A stretch of DNA of 64,000 nucleotides from Cephalopachus bancanus (Eukaryota; Chordata; Mammalia; Primates; Tarsiidae): the NCBI GenBank assembly GCA_027257055.1, contig JAPVLO010000153.1, forward strand, positions 7,750,001 to 7,814,000, written 5' to 3'. The stretch's first letter is position 1. Every line of letters starts with the position of its first letter. A program made the translations under genes and the position numbers. Below the pieces are notes generated by a model that saw only the letters and a list, made by a program, of their open reading frames with translations, was not told the DNA's origin and made no database searches. Positions 1-10,555 of this stretch are shown one piece after another.

Positions 1-386
1 GTCCTATTCCTATAAATCAGAAATTCCCAAGGTATGGGGCCAGGGCTACTGACTCTCGGAGCTTTCCACTGGGTCTAGCTCACACAGTAGTTTTGCATAT
101 GGAAGGGTCACAATAAACTTTAGCTTGAAAGGAGGTATTCGTAATGGTATTAATTGTTAAAGGGATACTCATTTGAGCACTGCAGGCTTTGGCAAGAAAG
201 CAACATCAGACGCATGCTTACAGAAACTGCTCCTTCCAGACAGATAGTGTATATCAGAGAGTTTGTAATAGTCTATTGGTAGAAACAGCATTTTTTCCCA
301 TTTGGGAAATGGCTAACCTTACCAACATGAACGGTCTTGAAACAGAGGAGACCTGGAGTCTTGATTAACACACAGACAAGTCTTCT
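1..386. other. unassigned non-coding DNA
   Basis: No open frame of note, no repeat I can name and no RNA gene. The right edge is the target site of the L1 fragment that follows. Confidence 0.5.
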
Positions 387-396
387 CAAATGATTT

Positions 397-832
397 TTTT
401 TATTATAAAGATGTGGGGTACAATTCAGGGTTAGGTATACAAACGTTGCTTACGCAGGTACCCTTGTTGATGAGGTATGCCCTTTCCTCCCCTAGCAGTT
501 TTCCTCAACTGCTGAAACCACCCCACCTCCCCTGACAGTTTCACACTACTGCCAATCACTTTCTTATAGTTTTATAATTGTTCAAGGTCCGCTTATGAGT
601 GAGAACTTATAGTACTCTGTTCTTTGTTTCTGTGATAGATCACTGAGTATGATTGACTCTAAATCCATCCAAGTTGCTGCAAATTCCATATGTTTGTCCT
701 TCTTTATGGCTGCATAATATTCCATTGTGTATATGTACTACATTTTTTTATCCAGTCCAGCTTCAATGGGCAACATGGTTGGTTCCATGTTTTTGCTATT
801 GTGAATAGAGATGCAACAAACATGTGTTGCAC
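397..832 (-). mobile_element. 5'-truncated L1 3' end, lineage-specific
   Basis: Read on the minus strand this is the last part of L1 ORF2 and the 3' UTR, ending in an A-rich tail (T-run at the left edge). The stretch around 690-760 is the complement of the ORF2 C-terminus that encodes the MEYYAA-like motif region. A target-site duplication CAAATGATTT(C/T)TT lies at 387-396 and 833-845. The same 3' UTR words recur at 6.66, 17.0, 22.2, 30.7 and 50.1 kb, so this is one L1 lineage. It is far too short to be active. Confidence 0.88.
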
Positions 833-845
833 CAAATGATTTCTT

Positions 846-2546
846 AAGAAGGTATGTCTCTCAGCTCTCACAGGCAGACTTTTCTTCTATGTTAAGGCCA
901 AGCACTGTGCTTCCTGATCTAGCTCTGCTCTTCAACCAGTTTCATAAGTTTAAGTAGCATCTCCCCTACCCAAGGCCAACTCTGACATTCTGCAGGTGCT
1001 TGTGACATCTGTGAACCAGTTAAGGTACTGAGTGTGGTACTTTCATTTTCTGAAAGTACCCCAGAAACCATTTCCCAGCACGAAGGGAATGAGAGAGAAT
1101 CTCTGAAAAGCAGAGACATCTGATTGAGATCCCTCGACATTGAATCTGAAGTCCCTCTTCATCTACCCTACCCCCACAACACTTGTTCTCTACATTGCAG
1201 AGGCCTACAATTGAAAAGCTTAAGCTAAATGTAATTTTTTGGACCTTTTAAAAGATTCTGTTCTGCTTATGTGAAACTTTCCTCCAAGAAAAGACTGAAC
1301 TTCTCTCAAGTATACCAAATCACAAAACCTTTCTTATTTAGATGATCTCTGGCAAATACAGCAGAGAGAAAGACTAGGGAATTGAATAGGTAGTACTGTC
1401 TTTTTTCTGATTTTAGAGAAACATTTATCTCAAAGCACTTTATAAAACACAGAGACCAAAACTCCAGCCACTTTCAGACTGAAATCAGTAGCCAATTAGT
1501 GCAGAATAACTAGCCTTTTCTATTACTAGTTTGTTAATAAGGTTTTATATAAAAAGCACGTTAAAAGGCTTTTATTTTTCTTTTGAGGAAAAAAGGTTAA
1601 GAAAAATCTGCAAGACTCAAATATCATCTCCTTGAACTCCACTTTCCTCCTTGTTCTATCCACTCCTCCTTCTTGTTCCATTTATGCCCAGTTACACAGG
1701 ATGCCTCTAAGAGTACTTACTGGTCAAATACCCATGTTAGTGTTGACTTTTTAGGCTCCTGTACCTAACTAAATCCCTCAACGTATACATCCTTACCTTC
1801 CAAAGGTCTATGTGGTACCCTCTGTTGTTTTGAAGTGCTTGGCAAATTACTATTCAGCTAAATAAGGTATAACTTAAATGTAATTTAGTGACTGAAAAAA
1901 ATAACACATCTGATTAGAGCTACTACTCAAGGGAATTAAGTTGTGTGTGTCTCTTAACATATGCATAGTTTGAAGAAAAGCAAAACTAACAAGTATCCAG
2001 ATGCTCTTAGAAACAACCAGGAAATAAAACTTCCCTTAGATAATTATAATGTGCGTCTTCATCTGATAGCCTTTTCTATCAGAAGGTCTCATTGTACTTT
2101 GCAATTATTTATTCATTCAGTCACCTTCTTCACTCTCATTTCTCAAGTTAAGACCATGAACATACCAGAAAACTTCTGAGAAGTATGGTGAATCCACAGA
2201 GAATTCATAGTTCACTTCTGATCTTGTAAAAAATGCAAATAAGTAGTTACTTGCAATAGAAATTAGGTTTACATTTCTTGCTCCAAAATACAATATTTGT
2301 TCAAAAACCAGAATGCTTTCCTTCAGGCTAATCTCTGCTAACGTAGTGATGCTTGTAGTTCATTCAGAGTCACATGGCCAGCTTGTAAAGATTCAGATTC
2401 CCAGGTTCCATTTCAAAGGTTCTGATTCTGTGCTCTGAGGTCCAGGAATAATCAGGTCTGCAATCAGCAACCACCCCCGCCCCCTGCCCCTGCAAAGGAG
2501 ATCCAGATATAGGTAGGACCCCTCTTTAAAGAAACATACTCTAAGC
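846..2546. other. unassigned non-coding DNA
   Basis: Mostly unique-looking AT-rich DNA. Open frames at 919-1140 (minus) and 1961-2179 (plus) are short and show no recognisable protein. A stretch near 2340-2460 has the vocabulary of an old hAT (MER5/MER20) element but is too decayed to bound. Confidence 0.45.
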
Positions 2547-2732
2547 CAGTGGTTCTCAAACTTTAGCAGGCATCAGACTCTTAACAAGAAGGATATGTTA
2601 AGACCCCAATTACTGGACATTACCTCCAAAGTTTCTGATTCAGTAGGTTGGGGAGGAGCCTGACCACTTGTATTTCTAACAAGTTCCCAGGCATTGCTGA
2701 CTCTACTGGGTCAGGGGCCACACTTTGTGAAG
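2547..2732 (+). mobile_element. MER5A-type hAT-Charlie element
   Basis: It opens with CAGTGGTTCTCAAACTTTAG. It continues with the family's words around 'GTTTCTGATTCAGTAGGT' and 'TTTCTAACAAGTTCCCAGG', and closes in a degenerate inverted copy of the start near 'GGGCCACACTTTGTGAAG'. It is a non-autonomous, about 190-bp, eutherian-wide element with no coding capacity. Confidence 0.85.
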
Positions 2733-2934
2733 TATTCATTTAGTTCCAGGTTAATTAATGTGTCTGCTCAATATAACATAAAGCAAGTGATGTACTGTGT
2801 TACAAAGTTTTCAGGGACACCCAAAACCAGCTGTTCACCTACTTTTCGTTTTATGAGACCACCTACTCTGAAGTATCCTATAGTCCAACCAATCCAGGCT
2901 CCCTGTCGTTCCTGAAAGATTCAGATAGTCATAT

Positions 2935-3180
2935 GTGTATGGGCTAGTGCCTCTGCCTGGAACGTGGTAATCATCTGTGGTTTGCAAGGCTCAACACAAA
3001 TGACCATTTCCAAGAAGCATTCCCCAATCCCTCAAGACAAAATATTACTCCCTCCTCAGCAACCATAGTACCCAGTGTGTAGTGTAGATTTTACTTAGTT
3101 GTGTGTGCCAGTTTTCTGCACCTGATTTTTAGCTCCTCAAGATGGGATTTCAGGAAGTTTAATATTTTCCCTGAATCCAA
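2935..3180 (+). mobile_element. L2 LINE 3' fragment
   Basis: The order of words (tissue of 'CCTGGAACG', 'CTCAACACAAATGACCATTTCC', 'AAGCATTCCCCAATCCC', 'TTAGCTCCTCAAGATGGGA') follows the 3' portion of L2 in sense orientation. It is heavily diverged, as expected of L2, with no open frame. Confidence 0.6.
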
Positions 3181-3484
3181 GAAGAAACATGCCAACAAAA
3201 TGTGGTTCTGTGTGAGTTATCTATGGACCTATGGGAGTCCCTGAGATCCTTTCAGAGCTGAGTCTACAAGGCCAAATGGATTTTTATAGTGGTAACACTT
3301 TATCTGCTTTTTTCACTGTGTTGACATTCACATTGATGTACAAAAGTTGTAGTGGGTAAAAGTGCTGGCATATTAGTATAAATCAAAGCACTGACAGAAG
3401 TCACTATGTCATACACAGACGCACATTCACAGGTGAAAAGGGAGCAAGGAAAGCCAGTTCACTTCAGAATGTCCTAATAAAACA

Positions 3485-4110
3485 GTGAAATGTATTAACT
3501 TTGTGAAATCTCAAAGTTGGGAGAAGAAAAACACTCTTGTGATTATTTGGCCGACAAACTAAACCAGCTGCGTTTATTTTTTTCTTTGAGAACATCATTT
3601 TTATTGAAAGAAAAGATGACAAACTTGCGCTCTTCAAACTCAAGTATTTGACAGATATTATCTTAGAAATAAACAAAGTAAGGCTGCCAGGTCAACAAAA
3701 ACTAATGGTATTTGTGACCAACGATAAAATTTTAGCTTTCCAGGGAAAAATCAAAACCATGAAAATTCATCACTGTGAGTTTGACAGTTCCCCAATACTT
3801 GAAGACGTAATAATACTACAAATATGATTTTTTGTATTTATAATGAAATGTATCACTACTTAGAAAAACTTGATAGCTCAGTGAACCAATATTTTTTAAA
3901 TGATCCATGTATCAATTACACCATTATGCATGCATAGAAGATCCACTCAAAACACAGTGTAAAGCAGTGAATTTTGATGCAACAGACTCCCACGGCTTCA
4001 CTGATATGGTTTTAGATGCCACATTAAGCTAACTTGGGAGAAACTACTACCTGGTAGGTTTCAGTGAAGAATCAAAGGAAAATACCTATAATTATCTGAA
4101 TACATTCTTA
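3485..4110 (+). pseudogene. degenerate hAT transposase relic (ZBED/FAM200/SCAND3-like C-terminal half)
   Basis: Seen in sequence: in one frame from 3612 to 3827 the peptide contains LKYLTDIILEINKVRL, then DKILAFQGKIK, then SSPILEDVI. This matches in order the 'LAYLxDIFxHLNxLNLxLQG ... DKIxAFxxKLxLW ... FPxLxxxI' stretch of hAT transposases and their domesticated relatives. After a stop, 3851-3895 gives LEKLDSSVNQYFLNDP. From 3934 another frame gives IEDPLKTQCKAVNFDATD and then FTDMVLDATLS, matching the 'WVxDPFK...FNVTxxEKFIDMVSDSTL' block. Before the open stretch, 3485-3520 reads VKCINFVKSQS, like the 'xVNFIKSRxLNSRLF' block. At least two frameshifts and several stops make it non-functional. 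It may be an old Charlie-type transposon or a retrocopy of a domesticated gene; no intron or tail evidence decides. Confidence 0.72.
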
Positions 4111-5103
4111 AGATACTAATAATATTAAAATTGTTAAAATACCTTTCCAATTATGTATTTGTATAAGGTTAGCTTTTCTTTATATACTTCCATCAAAGCA
4201 ACATATAACAGAATGAGCATAGAAACATAGATGAAAACTTAGCTGCTTTCTATGAAGTGATACTTAAAAAAAACTTGCAAAAAAATGCAAAACAGCACAC
4301 TTCCTATGTAATGGTTTTGGTTTTGAAAATATAGTTTTTTATAAAAATGCATTATTTACTTAACATGTATACATTTCTATTGCTATTTTAGGTGAATTAA
4401 CACTCAAATGTTTTAAAATATTTTCCGTTTTGTTTTCTAATATGGTAAATATTATACACACATAAATCAAAGTGCTTTGGCATTCTCAGTAATGTTAAAA
4501 GTATAAAAAGTCAAAATCTGAAAGTTTCAAAAACATCCCTTTAACCTCTCTGCATAAAAAAATTGCAAAATATACACTTACTTTTTCAAACATATCTGAC
4601 AAGGTGGCTCTTAACAAAGTCACAACAGTAGCAGTGTGGCTTTGGCCTTTGTTATTGGTAGGGGTGATGGGTCGGGAGGAGGCTGACAACTTCAGCTCTT
4701 CCCCTGTGCATTGTCTCTTAACCACTCAGGCTTCCTATGCCTGTTTTCTGTTAAAAGCAGCAATCTTTATTTTATTGTTTTCCCATTCCCAAAAGGGTTG
4801 ACACTGTGTACCTTTTGTCTCACTGTGGAACACAAGGAAGTATTTTCCAATAAAAGAATGCCAATCTCTAGCTAACTGGTAAAGGAAACTTTTCTGCAGA
4901 TTCTGACATTGCTATGTAGAAAGACACATCTAATACTTTTTTTGCATAGGTGCCAATAAAGTCCTTGACAACTTTAGATATATGTGTAGCACATGGATGT
5001 AGTATTTCCTGAGTGATTAGGAGGAGTAGATAATATCTTACTTTAAAAGTCTCCAAACTATATTTGTTTGGACCCAGTCTTAACTTACAAACCTAGCATT
5101 GGT
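4111..5103. other. unassigned AT-rich DNA with one exon-like segment
   Basis: No repeat is recognised. On the minus strand 4582-4747 looks exon-like: acceptor TGCTGCTTTTAACAG and donor AAAAA|GTAAGTG. All three frames across it contain stops, so it could only be non-coding or a chance pairing of splice signals. Confidence 0.4.
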
Positions 5104-5278
5104 TCTTGTATTCAAAAGGGAAGAATGAGAGGAAGGAGGAAAATGGGGGAAGATGTGAAAGGTAAAAGGAAAAAAAAGAAAAGGAAGGGAAAGAAAAGGA
5201 AGGAAGGGAGGGAGGAAGGGAGAAGAAGGAGGGGAAAGAAAGGAGAGAATGAAGAAAGGGAGAGAGAGAGGGAGCATT
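5104..5278 (+). repeat. purine-rich (GGAA/GAAAG)n low-complexity tract
   Basis: From about 5115 to 5276 the plus strand is almost only A and G, in irregular GGAA, GAAAG and GGGA units ending in a (GA)n run. The Lys/Arg/Glu-rich and Ser/Pro/Phe-rich open frames here are artefacts of the composition. Long homopurine mirror tracts can form triplex DNA; no function is claimed. Confidence 0.9.
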
Positions 5279-5764
5279 GATTGTGAAGTCAGTTTTAGAC
5301 CCTGCATTATATGCTTTCTCACAAAAGGGGAAATTAAAGTGTAAAAATGTTGTGCTCTTTACCCAATGCCACATACCTAGAAAGGGACTCTCTTTAAAGC
5401 ACATATCCTCCCCACCATGCTATGTTGCCTTTCCTCAAAATACTTGCCAACTTTTAATTAATGGTGATAAAATAAAACAAAACAACTTCCACAAGTTAAT
5501 GTAAATCTTCAAATACTTTTACCCTCTGAAGTATAGGTTTATGTATCATCCAAAGAGGCTCCAGAGCTTTTGGAAATGTAGAACAAAGAGGATGGTCTAA
5601 TTTAAGTAAAATTGTACTAGAGCTATCATGAATAAAATCACTGATGTTTATAATGTTTAGCAATTTTATTTAATGTTGGTAACATCTATTGAAGGTAAGT
5701 TAATGAGTGAGTTTTTGATTGTTCTAGGGAATATTTTAAAGGGTTTACTGGATGCCCAGGAAAG
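5279..5764. other. unassigned AT-rich DNA
   Basis: No gene, RNA or nameable repeat seen. Confidence 0.45.
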
Positions 5765-5960
5765 GAACGTGGAGTTTTATAAACATGTCTCTGAGGTAGT
5801 TATTATTATCCCCATTGAACAGGTACAGAAATAAGAGCTCAGAAAAATAAGTGGTTTGCTCAAACAACTTGTAAGTGGCCAAGCTGGGCAGCAAATCAAG
5901 ATTTTTTTTACTCCCAAGTTCACATAATTCCTCTACATAAATTATTAGTCGTGTTGTAAT
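5765..5960 (-). mobile_element. MIR SINE
   Basis: Contains 'TATTATTATCCCCATTGAACAGGTACAGAAA' in pieces, then the 'TTTGCTCAAACAACTTGTAAGTGGC' block. This is the antisense MIR core ('ATTATCCCCATTTTACAGATGAGGAAACTGAGG ... CAAGGTCACACAGCTAGTAAGTGGC'). Diverged, non-coding. Confidence 0.7.
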
Positions 5961-6559
5961 TAGCCATATAATGCTGGTACAACTTAAGTCTGCACCAGTA
6001 TATACAATAATTAAAGACAGCATCATTTTATTTTGATAAGAAGTCAGAATATGCACTGTAATAATTATTATCCTAAATTGAGAATAAATTGTTTCACCTC
6101 ATTTGCAGCTGGAGTACTAGGAATCATACAAAACTCTCCACTTACTCCAAGACTGAATGAAGTGTATTCTCCTATCATAACAAAACAAGCAATAATCGTT
6201 GTTTGTATGTGCTTGGTGTTATTCTGAACATTAGTGCAACATACTCATTCTTTGGATGTAACTGAGGTAGAGAATTTAAGTAACTTGCCTAAGAGCCCAA
6301 AACTAATAAATGGACTTGCAATATAAATCGAAGCCAACCCTTTCTTGTACTCTTAAACATTAAGATGTACCAATTAATACAAGCAAAACAAACACTCACA
6401 TGTTAAAACATAAAGAAAGATGCTAGATCACTGGCATAGATGCATTCAAAATACAAGTGTTTTGGAAAACTTGGTGATTGTTCTAGAATAAACATTAAGG
6501 AGACATGACAATCAAATGCAAAACATTATTTTAAAATTAATCCTGGTCTAAGAGAAACA
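5961..6559. other. mostly unassigned; weak MIR-like piece
   Basis: 6240-6340 has 'AACTGAGGTAGAGAATTTAAG' and 'TAACTTGCCTAAGAGCCCAAA', resembling an antisense MIR core. The remainder is AT-rich and unassigned. Confidence 0.4.
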
Positions 6560-8153
6560 AACATATGCATAGCTATAAAAGACTTTTGGGAATGATTTTG
6601 GAAACTTGGGTATGGACTGTGTATTAAATATTATCTCAATGTTAAATTTCATTTTTAAAAAAATTTTTTAAGATGTGGTGTACAATTCAGGATTAGGTAT
6701 ACAAGTGGTCATCGCACAGGTAAAGTTTGGGTCTTTCTTTGCGATCAGGTAAGCTTACTGATGTTTTCACCGCCCACCCCCCCAACCCCCGGGCAGTATC
6801 CTGCTACTGCCAATCCCTTTCTTACAGTATTATGATAAATGTTCAGGGTACTCTGCTCTTTGTTTCCATGAGAGATCACTGAGTATTATAGATTCTAAAT
6901 CCATACACGTTGCTGTGAAGTTCATATGGTTGTCCTTCTTTATGGTTGTGTAATATTCCACTGTGTATATGTACCACTTCTTTTATCCAGTCGAGTTTTG
7001 ATGGGCAGCACAGTTGATTCCATGTTTTTGCTATTGTGAATAGTGCTGCAATAAACATGCATGTGCAGGTATCCTTTTTGGTAGAATGCTTTGAGTTCCT
7101 CTGGGTATATTCCCAGCAGGGGAATTGCTGGGTCATATGGAAAGTCAATTTCTAATTCTTTTAGAAATCTCCACATTGTTTTCCTTTGATGTTGAACTAG
7201 TTTGCATTCCCAGCAGCAGTGCAAAAGTGTTCCCTTTTCTCTGCATCCTCACCAGCTTCTGCTGTTGTTTGTTTTATTAATGATGGCCATTCTTACTGAG
7301 GTTAGGTGGTATCTCAATGTGGTTTTGATTTGCATTTCTCGATGATCAGTGAGACTAAGCACTTTTTCATGTGTCTGTTGGCTCCCGTATATCTTCTTTT
7401 GAGAAGTGTCTATTCATGTCTTTTACCCATTTTTAAATGGGCTGTTTGTTTTTTTTCCTTTTGGCACATTTGAGTTCCTTGTAGATCTTGGGTGTTAGGC
7501 CTTTGTCAGATATAGAGTTGGTAAATATTCTTTCCCATTCTGTGGGTTGTCTTCCCGCCTTCTTGATGGTTTCCTTGGCTTTGCAGAAGTTTGTCAGTTT
7601 AATGAGGTCCCACTTGTCTAACTTATCTCTTAAGGCATGGACATTTGGTGTTTTGATCAGGAATTGGTTGCCTTCTCTGATTTTTGTAAGGATGTCTTCT
7701 ACATTTGCTAAGATTCTTAATTGTTTGAGGTTTTATGTCTAGGTCTGTGATCCATTTAGAGTTGATTTTTTCATGTATGGTGATAGGTAGGGGTCCTGTT
7801 TCATTCTTCTGCACATGGTCAGCCAGTTTTCCCAGCACCATTTACCAAATGAGTTGTCCTCTCCCCAGTGGTTGTTGGTGGAGGCTTTTTCCACAATGAG
7901 TTGGTTGAGGAATTGAGGTTTTGCTTCCGGAATATCTATCCTGTTCTTTTGGTCCATATGTTTGTTCTTGTACCAATACCAGGCTGTCTTGATTATTGTA
8001 GCCTTGTAGTAAAGTTTAAAGTCTGGAAGAAACAAACCTCCCGCTTTGTTTCTTTTGCTGAGGATTGTTTTTCAATGTTAAATTTCTTGACTGTCTTTAT
8101 GCTATTTTGGTTATATAGGAGAATGTCTGTGTTCCTAGATGCTGCATGCTAAT
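6560..8153. mobile_element. old interspersed repeat split by an L1
   Basis: The flanks 6560-6650 and 8087-8153 read as one element when the L1 at 6651-8071 and one target-site copy are removed ('...ATTATCTCAATGTTAAATTTC' joined to 'TTGACTGTCTTTATGC...GGTTATATAGGAGAATG...CCTAGATGCTGCATGC'). The joined words resemble the 3' region of an old L1ME-like or MaLR-age repeat. I cannot name the family with certainty. Confidence 0.5.
6651..8071 (-). mobile_element. 5'-truncated L1 with ORF2 C-terminal third
   Basis: About 1.42 kb, with a target-site duplication TCAATGTTAAATTTC at 6636-6650 and 8072-8086. On the minus strand the frames are ORF2 C-terminus. 7739-8035 includes [15 protein letters not shown] and then [19 protein letters not shown]. 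6940-7224 includes [19 protein letters not shown] and PYDPAIPLLGIYPEE. 6876-7148 includes DTCTCMFIAALFTIAKTWNQ. These are the post-RT and cysteine-rich parts of ORF2p, broken by frameshifts. The 3' UTR and short tail are at the left. It is a dead copy of the lineage-specific L1. Confidence 0.93.
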
Positions 8154-8228
8154 GTACTTATGAGTGAGAATGTGGTACTCGATTCTTTGTTTCTATAATA
8201 GATCACTGAGTATTATAGACTCTAAATC
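8154..8228 (-). mobile_element. orphan 75-bp L1 3' scrap beside a longer L1
   Basis: 'CTTATGAGTGAGAATGTGG' through 'TCACTGAGTATTATAGACTC' repeats the segment just inside the L1 3' end (compare 6845-6900 and 590-665). It is cut at both ends, has no tail and no visible target-site duplication, and runs into a CA microsatellite. Confidence 0.75.
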
Positions 8229-8359
8229 TGTACACACACACACGCACACATACACACACACATATCAGAGTAGTTGTATATGCATGTATGTAAATATAAG
8301 GTATATACACATAGATAAAGCAAATATGGCAAATGTTAAATAATTGTGTGTGTGTGTAA
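8229..8359 (+). repeat. CA/TG microsatellites
   Basis: Imperfect (CA)n at 8231-8265 and a short (TG)n at 8346-8358, separated by AT-rich sequence. Confidence 0.85.
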
Positions 8360-9534
8360 TTTCTTTCTCTCCCTAAAATCTAGAAAGCAGTCCCTCTTAG
8401 CTACCTACCTTTTAATCTTTCCCTGTCTCCTGTTTTCCTCACATGCCAATTCTAATACAATTTTTGTACAATAACTCTTATTTTATTTACTGAACAAATT
8501 AATTCCTTTCTCGAGGTTGTAAGTTCCCTCTTTTCCTAATCTCCCACCTCCACAGTTCATTTTCTTACAGTTTATGTCTCTTAAAAACTGTATTTTTTTC
8601 CATGGCTCATTCTGGGTGAGTCACACTTTTCTGACATAGAGAAGGGGTGCCTAATTTTGACATGCTTTACTTATGAAGGTGCTGTTTACTGGGGCGAGTG
8701 ATAAAAAGATATTATATGCCTCCCCCCAGGATTCATTTCAGAGGATAGTCTGTAGTACCTTAGGGATTTATAAAATTCTCTTGGGGCTCTTATAAATATT
8801 GAGGAAAAATTTAGCAAAAGTTCTACCCTTCTTCAGTTTCATTATATCTGCATTTCAGTCTCTCATCTTCTCTTGGCTTCTTATTGATAAGAAAAAAGTT
8901 AGTTTCTGAATTTGATATATTGTGGCCTCAAAGCACTTTCCTAAAATCTCTCATGAGAAACTTTAGTAGAAATGAAAGTTATTCAGAGTCACCACCATCT
9001 TGGGTACCTTTGTAGAAATCTTATACCTGAATCTTGAAGAAAAACAAGACCAAGTGCAAATTGTATTTATGGGTGATAAAAAGTAAAAATATGTCCTTGA
9101 TGAGACCTCATAGACACTTTGCTTCTCTAACCAGTCAGCAATAAGGAAAAAACATACATCTCTTATTATTTCTTAATTGACTGTTTGCCCTTTGCTGATG
9201 ATCATAACAAATTCTAATTCTTTGATCAGTTGGTCTCTTATTTTCTTGAATCATCTAATATTTGTGTCTTTGTGGTATTATAAAAGAAATGACGTAGAGA
9301 ACTGGACATGAGAGAGAGGATGAGCTTTAGCGAGCAAGCTGGCCTTTCAAAATGCGTGAAGAGGGTGTTAGAAACAGGATATACTAGGGATTGTGATCAC
9401 AAGCGCACACAGCAGCCAGAGGCAACATGAATAAGGTGAAGCAAGTTCAAGTATAAAAACCTACTCTTCTCTTTGGCAATTAGAATCTCTTCTTGTGCTC
9501 CCCTTGAAACATGGAGCTCTATCAGTTTAACTGT
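8360..9534. other. unassigned AT-rich DNA
   Basis: No gene, RNA or confidently named repeat. Confidence 0.45.
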
Positions 9535-9550
9535 TTCGTTTTTTCCACTT

Positions 9551-9839
9551 TTTTTTTTTTTATTTGAGTTGGAGTCTCACTCTATCGCCCAGACTGGAGT
9601 GCAGTGGCTGCTTCCGGCCACCGCAGCCTCGACCTGCTGGGCTACGGCGATCCTTCTGCCTCAGCCTTCCAAGTATCCGGAATTACAGGCATGCGCTACC
9701 ACGCCCGCCTGATTTTTTGATTTTATTGTAGAGATGAGGTGTCGCTGCCCAGGCGGGTCTCAAACACGCGGGCTCAGGCAATCCACTCACCTCAGCCTCC
9801 CAAAGACGTGGGATTACAGGCTGAGCCACCAAGCCCGGC
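9551..9839 (-). mobile_element. Alu, lineage-specific type
   Basis: Full-length dimeric Alu in antisense, with its A-tail as the T-run at left. The target-site duplication is about GTTTTTTCCACTTTTT on both sides (9535-9550 and 9841-9857). It carries the shared diagnostic left-arm block around GGCGGGTCTCAAACACGCG, a decayed form of the GCGGGT..ACCCGC hairpin. Confidence 0.95.
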
Positions 9840-10066
9840 TTGTTTTTTCCACTTTTTAGTGACTTGGGCACAGAAAAATATTTTTCTAGTCCAAGAAAAA
9901 TAATACTTCAGGTATAATAATAAAGCAACTGACATGTGGCTTCAGGGTAGAAAAATAATAAGGGGAGGCTGGGGTGAACTGGAGAGGGCAGGAACCACTT
10001 AAGGAAGTGACAGATCAGCATCAGTAGATTGCTTACAGGTAGTAACATGAGTCCCATAGGAATTCC

Positions 10067-10420
10067 TGTGGTCTGAATGTTGGTGTCCCCTTCCCAAAAT
10101 TCATATGTTGGGACCTAATACTTAATGTGACAGTATTAAGTGTCAGAGCCTTTGCGAGGTGACTAAGTAATAAGGGTTCCGCCCTTGTAATTGAGATTAC
10201 TGCCCTTATAAAGGAGGCTTAAGGGAACTCCTTTGCCCCTTCAATCACAAGAGGACACAACAGCATGACACCATCCATAAGGAACACTTACCAGACACTG
10301 AATTTACTGATGCTTGATATTGGACTTCCCAGTCTCCAGAATTGTGAGCAATAATTTTCTATTATGTATAATTTACCCAGTCTGAAGTATTTTGTTATAG
10401 CACCCTGCACAGACTGAAAC
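10067..10420 (+). mobile_element. MaLR (MLT1/MST-type) solo LTR
   Basis: The words 'AAAATTCATATGTTGGGACC', 'GCCCTTATAAAGGAGGC', 'GGACTTCCCAGTCTCCAGAA', 'TGTGAGCAATAA' and 'GTATTTTGTTATAGCA' occur in the order of an ERVL-MaLR LTR, including the AATAAA-like signal near the 3' end. No internal sequence is attached, so it is a solo LTR. Confidence 0.85.
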
Positions 10421-10519
10421 GGGGACAAACAGTGCTAGATTATATTGTATCAGACATTGAAACCTGAACTATGTGATTGGCTTGTATTGTAATAAAAGAG
10501 TTAGAAATGCAACAGTATG

Positions 10520-10555
10520 ATCACTTCTCAGTCTTTTGACTAAGATCAAACATAG
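10520..10555 (+). pseudogene. RNU2 pseudogene: U2 snRNA 5' fragment pseudogene
   Basis: 36 bases, from ATCACTTCTCAGTCTTTTGA to TAAGATCAAACATAG, align to the first 36 bases of U2 snRNA with roughly seven mismatches. The match includes the CTTTTxxCTAAGATCAA core around the branch-site-pairing neighbourhood. It stops abruptly and continues into unrelated AT-rich sequence, so it is a severely 3'-truncated retrocopy. The similarity is by eye and short, so chance is unlikely but not excluded. Confidence 0.6.

Noticed and set aside
5068..5404. Lys/Arg/Glu-rich and Ser/Pro/Phe-rich frames on both strands
   Set aside because: They come entirely from the purine tract.
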